The position numbers and the translations under genes were made by a program. A DNA stretch of 64,000 nt from Lyophyllum atratum (lineage: Eukaryota > Basidiomycota > Agaricomycetes > Agaricales > Lyophyllaceae), in the NCBI GenBank assembly GCA_014905825.1, contig JACGCN010000031.1, positions 588,214 to 652,213 of the forward strand, given 5' to 3'. Below the pieces are notes generated by a model, which ran no database searches, was not told the origin of the DNA, and worked only from the letters and a program-made list of their open reading frames with translations. Of the stretch, positions 31,397 to 42,462 are shown piece after piece (within the stretch, counting starts at the first letter, position 1; every line of letters starts with the position of its first letter).

Positions 31397-32767
31397 TCAC
31401 GTGTTCGTCAATGGCACGCCGACTTGAAACGACCAGACGACTTAACGGATTCCGAGTACTCCACTTTTATCCGATACGCCACAGAATTTTTCCTCGATGG
31501 TCCACGCCTCTGGCGTTGACATCGACAAGGCTCTCATCAATTGGTTGTCAATCCCGAGGCCAGAATAGAAATTCTTCAGGCTGTTCACAATGGACTCGGA
31601 CACCGACGTTTCTTTGCGACTCGCGCCACACTTCTGGAACGTTTCTGGTGGCCCCATGTTCATGCGGACATAGTCTGGTTTGTCTGGACTTGTCACATTT
31701 GTCAAGTCCAGCAGACTCGGAAAGTGCTGATTCCGCCCATTGTCGCAACTCCCGCTCCCCTTTTCGCCAAAATCTATGTCGATACCATGCATATGCCATC
31801 TTCTCACGGATTTTCCTACATTGTCCAAGGCCGCTGTTCCCTCATCCACTATCCCGAAGGGCGCGCCCTTAGGAAAGAAAACCACAAGACGATTGGCGAG
31901 TGGTTATTTCAAGACATCATCTGCCGTTGGGGTGGACTCCGAGAAATTGTAACAGATAACGGAGGCCCATTCATCAAAGCTATCGCCTACCTCGCCAAAA
32001 AGTACCACATCAACTACATCCGCATCTCTGGCTACAACTCACATGCAAACGGCCTTGTGGAAAGACCTCATTTCGATGTTCGGCAAGCTTTGTTCAAAGC
32101 CGCCGATGGTGATGAGCGCAAATGGTTTACCGCGACTCATTCCATATTCTGGGCAGAGCGGGTCACTATCCGAAAGCGTATGGGTTGTTCACCCTATTAT
32201 GCTGCTACCGGAACCCATCCCTTACTTCCATTCGACATTACCGAAGCCACTTACCTTCAACCGCCCCCGGATTCCATCCTATCCACTACCGACCTCATCA
32301 TTAGAAGAGCCATTGCACTTCAAAAACGCGCTGGAGACCTTGCAAAACTCCACTCGGATGTTTATGCTGCTCGGAAAAAGGCCGCACTTCGTTTCGAACT
32401 TGAACATTCCCGCACAATTCGGAACTACGACTTCAAAAAAGGAAACCTTGTCCTTATGCGCAACACCAAAATGGAGAAAAGCCTTAACCGAAAAATGCGA
32501 CCTCGGTACGTTGGACCCCTTATCGTCCTTTCCCGAAACAAAGGAGGCGCGTATATCATCTGCGAACTCGATGGTTCTGTCCTCCATCGACCAGTGGCGG
32601 CATTCCGACTGATTCCTTACCTTGCTCGACGTTCCATTCCCCTTCCCGAAAATGCTATCGACATCAACACTCACCGACTTCGAGATATGGAAGAAACCGA
32701 CCTACTTGACGACGACGACCTACCGGAAATCGGTCCCGATGCCGATTCTGACTCTGATTCCGATTGA
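31397..32767 (+). pseudogene. Ty3/gypsy integrase remnant
   Basis: The start RQWHADLKRPDDLTDSEY...FFLDGPRLWR belongs to the region between RNase H and integrase and stops near 31519; after a frame change the reading continues VVNPEARIEILQAVHNGLGH to 32767. Integrase features are complete: HHCC finger (HNGLGH, then CHIC), catalytic Asp in YVDTMHMP, Asp in VTDNGGPF and Glu in SHANGLVERPH, 34 residues apart, and the GPY/F-like PRYVGPLIVL. The C-terminus is acidic (DADSDSDSD). Gag, protease and RT are missing on the left, where the GC-rich block adjoins. Confidence 0.9.
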
Positions 32768-33036
32768 TGTTTCCCTTTCACTATTTTATTTCATACCCGA
32801 CTTCCCATTTCCTTTCTGAAGCCGCATTTTCAATTGCGCAACTCCAAGGGGTTTTCCGGCAATGAAGGGATCTGAGCCTTTCCCCTTTATTATATTTCCT
32901 TGATTATTTCTGTTTCCCTTTACTTATTTTTCATATCAGATATTTGACAAGACATATTTCAAGGCATTTACAGAAACGACAAATTATATACAAGTTATTT
33001 TCTTTCCGACGCCGAGTTCTGAGTACCATTTTCACC

Positions 33037-35887
33037 TTATTCCTCCCCGCTTCCCTCCTCTTCCTCCAATTCTTCGGCACCTAACTCGGGAGTTGTCCAT
33101 CTTGCCAGTTCCGCGGACGACACTTCAAACGAGGACGCTGCGTCATCCAATTGATCCTCCAAGGAATTGAGGAACCCGATATGCATGTTGAGAATCACAT
33201 GGGTCTCCCGGATTTTCTTCTCGACCTCTTCCATATACATTCGCGCATGTTCCACGTCGCGAAGGACTTCATCCTTAGTCGGCCGTCCGCAATACGCGCC
33301 TCGGTGGAGATCCCGGATGATTCCACGGTTTCCGGAGCGCAGGGCTCTCGGTGGTACCGGAATCCGAGACGGTCCCGCAATCAGTTGGCCAGTGCGAGGG
33401 TGAAAGACAGTCGGAAGGGCGCCGTTAGGACCGTAGAATGTCGCATCCGGAGTAGGCCATCGCGGCATCGGTTCCCTCGTCGACTCGGGTTCAGGTTCCA
33501 AGCCGGATTTCTCTCCCTCGACTCTGAATCGGTTTCCTCCGCTTTTCCTTTCCCCTTTCCCTCGTCCTTTCCTTTTCCCTTGCCCGTCACCCTTCCCTTT
33601 CCAGCTCTCTTCTTCGGTGCTCTAGGAGTAGCCCGCGACCCTTTCCAAATGATGCTGTCGATGCTACACCTGAGTTTCCTCTGGTTGCAAGGACCGCACG
33701 CGCCTGGTCGGCCATTCCGTAGGCGTCGGAAAAAGCAGACCTCGCCCTTTTCGACGCAACGGCCGCACTTAGCAGAATCAGCAAATATAGCAACACCAGT
33801 TTTAAAAAACAAGACATACCTTCTTCGAATTCTCCAGAGGAGAAGCCGCTCGGACGCCCGTCTGCATGTACCGTGTCTTCGGAATGGAGGACCGCGGTAT
33901 CAACACCGAGTCCAGGATCCGTCGCTGCTTGGTGGGCCTTCGGTTCACCGCTTTCTCAACCTCCTCATCTTCATCGTCGTCCTCGTCATCCTTGCCTTCT
34001 AATTCCTCGGAATCCAACCCCGAGGCGTGTTCATCGCGGCGACGTTTGCGTGTAGGGGGTTCGGAAGACGATGGAACCGGAGTGTCCCCGTCCGATTCCG
34101 AGAGTCCCGCATTATCCCTTGCGGTCGCCTCTTCTACCTCCATCGCCGCTGCCGCTTCCTTCGCCTTTTTCGCCTTTCGCCTTTCCCTCCTTTCCCGCCC
34201 CGCCGCCTGTTTCGCCTGTTTCTGCTCTTTCTGGTCCTCTTCGGCCTTCCTTTCCTCCTCTTCCCGCGTCACCAACTCCCTAGCCATCTAGTGATTCGAG
34301 GTCCGGTTGCAGCAACCGACAAAAACCGGCAACTCGACCGGACCACGACCGATGCCAACCGGACCTGCGGTTGCGGTTGTCCAGAATTGGCGGTGGACGA
34401 CCGCGGTCCGGTCACACCGCTCGCCACCTGACGAACCGGCAACAACCGGTTGTGATCAGTCGCAACCGAGGCGCGTGCGCGTGGCTGCGTCATCAGCGTT
34501 TGAACCCCGCCGCTTTCCACCACTATCCACCATCGTGTCGCCGCCATCCCTCCCTGCTGCTGCAAACGCACATCGCAACACCAAACACGCTTGTAAGGCC
34601 AAACCCAACAGAAGTGCAAAGGGAAGGCGGGGCAGGGCAAAGGGCAGACCCCAGCGGGGGAGAGCCAATAGGTGCGTCATCTGCGCTGCGACTGCGCACA
34701 CCCTCCCACCGACCACTGACCACTGATTGAGCCCCATATAGGCCGCCACATCACCTACCCAACCCCTCCATGGCCTCTCTCCCACCCACCTCAGATCTCT
34801 GCAGCCCACCACAGCTGCCACGTCACACAGCAGCCGACATCGCCAGCCACCACAGCCACCACGTCGCCGGCCAGCGCCCACCTCACCTGCCAGCACCCAC
34901 CTCACCTGCCAGCACCCACCTCGCCAGCTCATGCACACCGAGGAGCCCGCAATTGCGGGTCTTCTATGTTGCAGGAGCTATGTTCGATGTGTGGACGTCA
35001 CCCGCCAGCCACGCTCGTTGCCACCACGTCACCCGCCAGCCGCACTGGTTGCCAGCTCCTGCACACAGAGGAGCCCGCAATAGCGGGTCTTCTTTGTTGC
35101 AGGAGCTATGCTATGTGGGCGAGGCTCGGTGGAGGATTAGTGGTGGTTTCAGCCGGTCGCGACCGGGCCACAACCGGCTGCGACCAGGTCGGGTTGCAAC
35201 TGGTCTCGACCGGGTCGAAACCGAAGCACGACCAACACCGACCGGTTGGTGTTGGTCCGGTTGTCGGTTGCTGGTTTTCTCTTGTGCGAGCGACCGGTCT
35301 CGGTCGCGGTTGAGCCAAACGATGGCCGAAAACCGGACCCGACCGGACCTCAAAACACTATAGCCATCTTCTCTGACTCCAGCCGATCCTCCGCGGCCTT
35401 CCTTTCCGCCTCCTTCCTTTCCGTCTCGGCATGCCTTTCCGCTGCCAAACGTACCTCCTCAGCCTTCCCCGCCTCCTCCGCCTGCCTTTCTTCCTGTGCT
35501 TTCCGGGCTTCTTCAGCAGCTCTAGCGCGCTCAATATACTTCGGAAACATTAGTAAAAGTGAAAAGGAAAAGAAAACCCGTTAGATGCACCTCGTCAGCC
35601 CACTCGATCAGTCTTTCCGACCCGACATAGGCCTTTTTCTTCTCCCGGATCCTCGCAGCCATCTCAATCACCACCTTTTCTTCATCTTCCCATTCCGCAT
35701 CCGTTGCCAACCTGTCCCGAAGGCGCCACGTGTCCATGTTGTTGCAGAAAGAAGCAACCAAGCGAGCAGAGGTCGGGGTGCCGACGGGCACGGCCTGGTC
35801 ACTCAAGAACTCGTCATACTCCTCCTTAAGGTTACGGAGGGCGCGTAGGACGGAATGAGAAGTCGGGATAGCAGCAGAGGTCGACAT
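33037..35887 (-). pseudogene. antisense gene in the gypsy element: coiled coil plus Zn2Cys6-like cluster
   Basis: Minus-strand gene convergent with the integrase. Exon 1 (from ATG 35887) encodes SARLVASFCNNMDTWRLRDR and WEDEEKVVIEMAARI; after a GT-AG intron (about 35588-35540) comes an Ala/Glu/Arg coiled coil, a KRRR and acidic segment, another intron near 33815, then CGRCVEKGEVC...CGPCNQRKLRC. That is C-x2-C-x6-C, 12 residues, C-x2-C-x6-C, the spacing of fungal Zn2Cys6 DNA-binding clusters. The end is a helical domain followed by an acidic tail (EELEEEEGSGEE). The 1,072-bp element at 34289-35360 splits the coiled coil, and a one-base frame change is needed near 33510. The protein family is not named; a DNA- or chromatin-binding role is inference. 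Confidence 0.7.
34289..35360. mobile_element. 1,072-bp hAT-like non-autonomous element in the antisense gene
   Basis: Exact 8-bp duplication TAGCCATC at 34281-34288 and 35361-35368. The ends are TAGTGATTCGAGGTCCGGT and, inverted, TAGTGTTTTGAGGTCCGGT, the same class as the element at 16760. The interior has CCGGTTG and CGACCGG motifs near the ends and CCACGTCAC-type repeats in the middle, including a two-copy GAGGAGCCCGCAATNGCGGG block (34943 and 35071). No transposase. Removing it restores the reading ESEKMARELVTR. Confidence 0.93.
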
Positions 35888-35970
35888 GATGATGATGAGA
35901 GGAAGAAACAAGAACGACGCGACTTTGATAAAAAGTTCAACTGCCACGAGTAACATTCCCACGCCACACA

Positions 35971-37029
35971 TGTGAACGTCACGACACCGTGTTGACCCAG
36001 TAACAACTTCGGCCAACTGAGGACAGTTGGTATTTCAAGTGAAGAGGAGATGATGAAGCCCCGTATGGCCTGACCACTGGAACCCTGCATTTGCGCATTT
36101 CTACGAGCTTCCCGACACCTTCGGAATGTTGCACCTCGGCATGGACGTTCCCGACTTTCCAAGGATTACTTTCCGAGGCTCGCCAACTTCGACTTGTTCA
36201 CAGAATTCCATACTAGTCGGCACGTGACCTAGCGCCTCGGCCCGACGATATTCGGGTCCGACTCACCGACATTTCCAAATCAATCAACTACCCGAACACG
36301 TGCCCGCCTCATGGTATACTTCCACATTGCTCGTTTGATGATTTATTGTAAATCCCGCATCGTGTTCTCGCTTTGCTATCCTCATGTTTGCTCACCCGAC
36401 TTTCCACCAATCATATGCCAGTTATATTCTTTGCTACACATGGTTTCCTTGATCTCCTTTTCGCATCTTTCCGCACCTTTTACCTATAAAAACCCTACTA
36501 TGTCTCCGGTAGATACAAGCGATTTACCACCAATAAATCCCACTTCACACTTCAGATCTCATTTCTCTCATCGCTCTCATACTCTCTCAGTCGTGTCAAA
36601 GCAAACTTTGTCTTCATCGAAGTTCGTGCTCGTTGCCGAAGTTCTATACCGCGTCTTTGCATACCGAAGTTCTCGGTACTCGTCGTAATTGTCTTACCAC
36701 CTACATCGCCACGGACATTTGGTTCGTAAAGTCATTAGCGTTACTTTGTTCTAACGCTCCACTCTATCCAACTCTTGCCAAGTCTTAGTTCAACTTTGAC
36801 TTCGTTCTCCCACTCTCCGATCCTCGGTACCATATCTCGGCACCTCGGAATCTCTTTCCTCACCTCGGGATCTTGGTCTACTTCTCGGAATCACTTCCTA
36901 CTTCGTGCTCGGGAACTTCTCTGACTTCTAGAACTTTTGTTTTTGTGTTGGTTTTTGGTTTGTGTCATTACGCATCCACGGACCTTCATAGATCATCACC
37001 GATCTTTGTCTTTGGTAGGAACGTCAACA
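35971..37029 (+). repeat. possible gypsy 3' LTR
   Basis: A candidate 1,059-bp LTR starting TGTGAACGTCACG and ending GGAACGTCAACA, with a TATA-like CCTATAAAAACCC at about 36482. It lies where a 3' LTR is expected, beyond the antisense gene. There is no second copy in the window and no clear polypurine tract before it, so the borders are guesses. Confidence 0.35.
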
Positions 37030-37406
37030 GATGCAAGGCTAGGCAAGACTTTCGGCGAGAAACCAGAACGAAGCTGGAAAGGCGAGAAACCCGTTCAAGC
37101 GTTAACGGTGTTCATGATATGGAAATGTATGACTGGTAAGGCTCGAACCCATCCGGCTTGGTTCCGGTCGACATGGAAACGAATTCATTGGATAACCGTT
37201 TTGTTCGACCGTTCTGAGAGACCGTCGGTTTGCGGATAGACTGTGATCGTTTGGATTTACGAAGCCGGGATATGGAAAGCGGCTGCCCGAAAATTCGAGG
37301 TGAATAGAGGAGGACAATCCTAACAGCCACCAGCGATGCAACGCGATAAGAAAGCTGGTGGCGGGCTGCGGACCCTGATGAGATGGGTTACATGGGAGAT
37401 AAGTAA

Positions 37407-37650
37407 TGAGAAGCCAGATGAATACACACCTAGATGCCAGTGGCCAGCCGCAGAGGAGCAGAAGCTGGGAGGAGGGAGCGGAGGAACCCGGAGCTGGAGG
37501 AATTGACCGTCATTGGAAAGGAAGGAATCGAAAGCCAGATGAATACATACCTATATGCCAGTGGACCAGCCGCAGAGGAGGGAGGGGAGAAAGGAGCGGA
37601 GGAACCCGGGGCTGGAGGAATCGATGGTCATTGGTAAGCAGAGCCTAGAA
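37407..37650. repeat. two-copy ~125-bp tandem repeat
   Basis: AGAAGCCAGATGAATACA and its variant AAAGCCAGATGAATACA begin two copies at about 37410 and 37532; both contain GCCGCAGAGGAG, GGAGCGGAGGAACCCGG and GCTGGAGGAAT and end in GGTCATTGG or CGTCATTGG. The copies differ by a small number of indels. Confidence 0.8.
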
Positions 37651-37840
37651 AGGCAAATCTTTTTTTAGGTCAATGTAGCCCAGAATAGATGGGAGGCGGC
37701 GAGGGCGGGTGCCGGGGACGAATTGAGACGACGAATAAGCGATTCCGAATGAGGAAGGAGTTTCGTGGTGGTGTGGAACGGTGGGCGGCATATTTGAAGG
37801 TGCGGAGGCAGGTTATAAGCGATCATGGGCGCGAGCGGGG

Positions 37841-37934
37841 TGTTTGCAAACATTCCTCTAATACGAGAGGTCTGTCGTGAGAGTCGTGTTTGCAAACAAT
37901 TCAACCTGTGATGACAGGTGTTTGTTTGCAAACA
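37841..37934. repeat. second TGTTTGCAAACA palindrome array (three copies)
   Basis: The palindrome occurs at 37841-37852, 37887-37898 and 37923-37934. The spacers contain CCTCTAATACGAGAGG and ACCTGTGATGACAGGT, themselves inverted repeats and close to the reverse complement of spacer text in the array at 11023-11135. Confidence 0.88.
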
Positions 37935-37998
37935 ACTAATAGTATAGCCTGAATCCGTGAGAATGAAAAGAAATAAAGTTTGATGTCTTAAATCCTTC

Positions 37999-38050
37999 GG
38001 CGTTTAGCGCCGAATTCAAGGTCTGCGCATTGACTTGGTCAATGTGCGCC
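37999..38050. repeat. two short hairpins after the palindrome array
   Basis: CGGCGTTTAGCGCCG near 37999 and TGCGCATTGACTTGGTCAATGTGCGC (38024-38049; shown as arms TGCGCATTGAC and GTCAATGTGCGC) are self-complementary. The following AGAGTTCAATTCTTGAG and GGAGTTCAATTCCTGCA resemble tRNA T-arm text. No tRNA is called. Confidence 0.5.
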
Positions 38051-38321
38051 AGAAGTCCAGAGTTCAATTCTTGAGAGTTGAAGACTTATTGGACTCGAAG
38101 ACTTATTGGACTTGACGCGTTCATAGATCAACGGCGAACACGCGCATCAATAAGTTTGGAGTTCAATTCCTGCAAGTTGAAATATTTTTAGAATACAAAA
38201 TCAAGTTGTTACTAACAGTTGAATGTTAGTTGAAGTAAAAAGTAAGTGAAAACTAAGTCTTAATCAAAGGTAAAGTAATGAAAAAGGGTAAGTATCGGTA
38301 GTACCATAACAGCCTTTCCCA

Positions 38322-38490
38322 ATGCAGCAGCCTTCCTTTGAGTCAATGCAACGGCTGTTCTCAGCACAACACCCTTTCTCAATGCAGCAGCATTTCTCGA
38401 TGCAACAGCCTTTTCCCACACAGCAGCCTTTCTCGCTGCAGCAGCCTTTCCTGCCTCAAGAGCATTTTCCAATCCAGACTTTCCGAGTGC
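38322..38490 (+). repeat. CAGCAGCCTTTC-type short tandem repeat
   Basis: About eight imperfect 18-21-bp units built on ATGCAGCAGCCTTTCTC. In the plus frame they encode Met/Ser-Gln-Gln-Pro/His-Phe repeats (62-residue frame 38322-38510). No gene context is evident, so it is listed as a repeat. Confidence 0.6.
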
Positions 38491-38775
38491 GCTCCCAAGA
38501 GCACAAGTGAACACCATCACGTGTCAATGTGGTCTAAACTTTTGATCTGAACTTTTTCTTCAACCCAACTGTTTTCTCCGACTGTCCTGTAAGCAATTTG
38601 CTCAGTGCCAGCCATGGAATCACCATCTCCATGTTCATGCTCACGTTCACCTCTATACCCAGCTTCTGTGTGCACTCCATCACCTCCACTAGCAGGGCGG
38701 TCACAATCCGAAGGATGGCCTGAATAGCAAGCATTCCCAAAAATGTTGATTTTTGTCAACTTGCTCACAAACAAG

Positions 38776-39762
38776 ATGGGACTCAGCCCCTCTTACTTGA
38801 AGGATTTGGTGGCCTTTTTCAAAGTTAGTGATGGCTTTACATCGATGCAGCAAATGTTGATCTACCTTTATCAGATCTCATCTTTTATGACAGATGAGAA
38901 GCAGCACGTTGAACTTTTCAAGCTGGCCGTGCAGTTTCATACTCATCAAGCTGTTATTTTAAATGCAGGCGAGTACAACACCATCAAGGCCACTCTCGAA
39001 CGACTCGAAAACAACATGGACCACAGTATGACATTCACAGCCAACCAAACGGTACATAACTTAACCTTCTCAAACATCAGTTCTTTTTATTGAAGTAAAC
39101 AAACTGAGATCAGGAACGCCTGCCGCCTTGTTGTGTTTGACCCAGATCGTACCGACTATACCAACCCCACTGTTTCTGGTGCTGTTCTGGTAAGTGTTTG
39201 ATTTATAAAATTTCATTTGACTTATCAATACAGCATATAGGCACATGTGAAGAAATACCAAGCCGTGAATGGCTTCAAGGATCACTTTGATGCTGATTCA
39301 CGCACCAAGGCTCGTGCAGCTGCCCTAAAGACCCTGATCGGTACTGAAGCGTCAACCATAAAAGGGCAGTTCAGGCTACTGGTATGTGTTATTGTCCCAA
39401 AAGTGCCCAATTTCAGCTGACTATGGCAGATATTGGCAGGAATTTTTGGTGATGCCAAGTCAGGCCCTCAATCACTGACAGCAACTTTGATGGTGGGCAT
39501 GTTGCCGTTCAAGCACTCATCCAAGGTCCCAGATGTCAAACATGCTGTTCAACTTCTTCTCGTGGTGGGCCACTTTTCCAGCCTAGACTGTAGCACTCAC
39601 ACTTACTCATTTCAATGTCAGCACCAGTTTGCTCGGGAAAACAACTACCTTCTCCAAGATATCAACAAGAAAAGTTCTACCCACGCCAAAGCCAAGAGTA
39701 TTCCAACACCTTTTGTGCCTGATGACAGTGGTGATGCCAAGAAGCAGAAACTGACCGGGTGA
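38776..39762 (+). CDS. multi-exon protein of unknown function
   Basis: Four exons can be read. Exon 1 from ATG 38776 (MGLSPSYLKDLVAFFKVSDG) runs to TANQT (39051). After introns at about 39052-39106 and 39190-39240 come RNACRLVVFDPDRTDY, VSGAVLAHVKKYQAVNGFKD and KTLIGTEASTIKGQFRLL. A GT-AG intron (about 39382-39430) leads to ILAGIFGDAKSGPQSL and a hydrophilic C-terminus ending DSGDAKKQKLTG. The layout of a central helical R-x-x-x-x-V-F-D-P domain is familiar to me from repeated basidiomycete hypothetical proteins, but I know no function. The second acceptor (ACTGAG) is inferred. It lies in the transposon island and may be a dispersed family member. Confidence 0.5.
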
Positions 39763-42462
39763 GCAGGAAATGATTTTTGCACCAAGCTCATCCTGTTCTT
39801 CACCAAGAAGGAAGCACTGTGAGGCGAGGCAATAAACTCTCCAATGATGGGTGGACTAGGTGAGCCTGCAATTTCCACCATCGGCCTACTTCTTACCTGC
39901 CTTCAGTTACATTGCAAAACCCATCCAGAATGAGAAACATGATCATCCTGACGACAAGATGCCCCTCATTCCCAGGCGTGCTGCAACCCTTGCCCCCGGC
40001 CCTTCCACCCCTGCCAATCAGCCTTTGCTTCCATCGCCAACACGCCAACACCGGCTGGTAATGCAGAAGTGTTGCAGTCATTCTCACCCACCTTTTATCT
40101 GAGTTTCACACACGGTGAGTTTGTCTCGCTGCACCCCTCATCATCCTGTAACTGAATGACCTGCAGTGGGAATACCTCCATATCCGGGAATTTGTCGATC
40201 AGTCAGTATGATCCTGGGCGCGGTGCATGAGACTTTGACTTCCATTGTGCTCTCCAGTAATGATATGATTCTTAATTCAGACATCATGCATGGTCCAGTC
40301 ACAGCATCCAGAAACTACACGACATACTCAATATGAACTCAGTATGTTATATCTGGGATGCAAATCTGTTTCTACACCATTACAACACTATTGAGGAATG
40401 ATTCATCCGTAGTTTACCAGGATTCAGCCTCAAAAAAGTTTAGTCAGAAGAATTTTTAAGGGGACCTTCGGAGCAACCAACCAACCAACCCTATAAAATT
40501 GATCATGTGATACCCCCTTGGCACCACTTCACGATTCCATGGACGCCGGCACTGCAGGCAATTACACCTTCTCGTCAGACAACGGTGCAGCGGGGCTCAG
40601 TAGCAGCTGGTGGCAGTAGTTGTAGCCCTCTGTCGTAGCATACAGACCCCAATATTCAGTTTTTTTGCGATGAAATCCGTGCCCAGAACGAACCTGACCA
40701 ATCCATTTACTGACCCAAAATGGGAATGAACAGGAATATGTAGCACAAGCCACGTGGAGGCCGCTGCCTTATTAAAATCATCTTGGTCAATGATATGAGG
40801 TTGTTAAGACTTGGAATTGATAAGAACGAGCATAGGCCTCCGACTTCGATCCTCATATCAAACACTTCTGAATTTCATATCATCCTCAGTGGTATCAATC
40901 TCTTGACTGAATCGTGCGGCGGGTATTTGGTTCGTTCACTAAACGTACCAGGCTCTCGGTCTTCGGGGTCCTCTCGAAGTTGGAGCTCCGTCGGTCATTT
41001 TTTCTGCGCCCCTCTTGGTTAATAAACTCCTCCTCCTCCTCGGGTCTTGCCCCTTGTGTGACCAGCGGAAAACACCTGCTGCCATCAATGATCATAATTG
41101 GGGAGCTTGCTCCCCTATATCTTGCTACCGACCCAAAATGCAGATGATTGGTAAGCGTCGCTGGTTTTGTTCCTGTTTGTCTTGAGGACCCCGTGAGAAT
41201 TTCAGCACAGCGCGCTGCGCGCAAGCAACGGCCGTCAAAAATGTCGCTCGCGCGTTTCGTTTTCTTGGTGGCTACGTTTGCGCTCGCTACTGATGCTGGG
41301 ACTGCTCTACAAATTTCTGCTATTGAGGACCCTGAAATCGACTATCTAGCACACTTGCCACTAATAGGTTGCCAATTGTGACTGTATGCCATTGGCATTT
41401 ACTGAAGTCCATCCGCTCAGGACCTCTCTCACTCAAAGGTGTCAGGGGCTTCCCAGAACTTCTACTGTTAAGAGTCTAACCTCAGGTAAAGATGTAATTG
41501 TAAGACTATAGGTACAAATAGTAAGTGCATGTAGGAGTAGTATAAGGTCGGCTCACCTTTAGTATCTCAATATAAGGACTAAGGGTGACCAGGACAGCAG
41601 GTAGGTATCTTAAGAGTTGTAGTGAAAGGGAATTGTAAGATGAAATGGTTACCAAAAGAAAGCAAAGGTATTCATGACAGGGAGAGTGCACAATTGCGGG
41701 TGCACATCAGATCTCAACATCTACTGCCTCCTTTGACAGTCCGCTAGAGATCTTGAATCTGGCACTTACAGGATTTTACAGCATTTCTTTACCTGTCACT
41801 GAGGCTATCAGGAACTCACTAGGATACACACAGTACAGTATATAAGCTTAAACACGATCAGTCAAATATGTTCTACTATGCCCTGAACAATAGACACTTG
41901 CACCTGCCTAGCAGAAAAGAAATTTGTCGGGAGTTTGCAGGAGGACAGTTCTAGGCGAGTTCACTTTAAACTCATATGGTACAGTAGATTTCAGTGAAGC
42001 TGTATTCAGTAGTAATGACCAAATTTGTATACTACCTCCTGCGCACTTAGATAAACATTTAATAAAAGACTCTGATAAGGCAAGCTTCCCTTTTCGTAGG
42101 TGAGGAACTCGCATACAGACATATTTCAATTATGATTATACTAACCGCACAGACTCTTACAGTAAGCTGCTAATTGATTGATCTATCAACCTGTCAAGGT
42201 TGGCGGATAGTGGAGTGGAAGGAAAAGAGGGTATATATGGGTAGCGGTCATAACAATTTCATACGAAGAAAATCAAACAAGGAGCAAGTGAAAATAGTTA
42301 CAGTCAAGCCTAAAATTCAGGAAAATAAGTAGAAAACAAAAGGAGTTTCAAGGAGACCCCGTCATTCAGAATCTGCCCTGGTCCAACGATGAATGCCCAT
42401 TCCAGCAAGGCTTTGAAGTGAGAAGGTCTATAGCAAGGTCTAGCACAAAAGAAGGCGAGCAG
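39763..42462. other. long stretch without a recognisable gene
   Basis: Mixed sequence marking the edge of the transposon island. An open frame at 41148-41381 has a hydrophobic segment (LARFVFLVATFALATDAG) like a signal peptide, but it is only 77 residues and unsupported. A CCAACCAACCAACC tract lies at about 40480. 41480-42180 is AT-rich and without features; the last ~300 bp are probably 3' untranslated sequence of the downstream minus-strand gene. Confidence 0.35.

Noticed and set aside
32043..32612. 189-residue frame within the gypsy integrase
   Set aside because: Out-of-frame shadow of the integrase, whose HHCC and DDE residues define the real frame.
33151..34002. 283-residue plus-strand frame
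   Set aside because: Antisense to the cysteine-cluster gene and crosses its intron; no motif of its own.
37999..38180. tRNA gene
   Set aside because: T-arm-like text is present twice but no A box or pairing acceptor could be found.
41148..41381. 77-residue frame with a signal-peptide-like start
   Set aside because: Too short, no partner exon or conserved text; probably chance.
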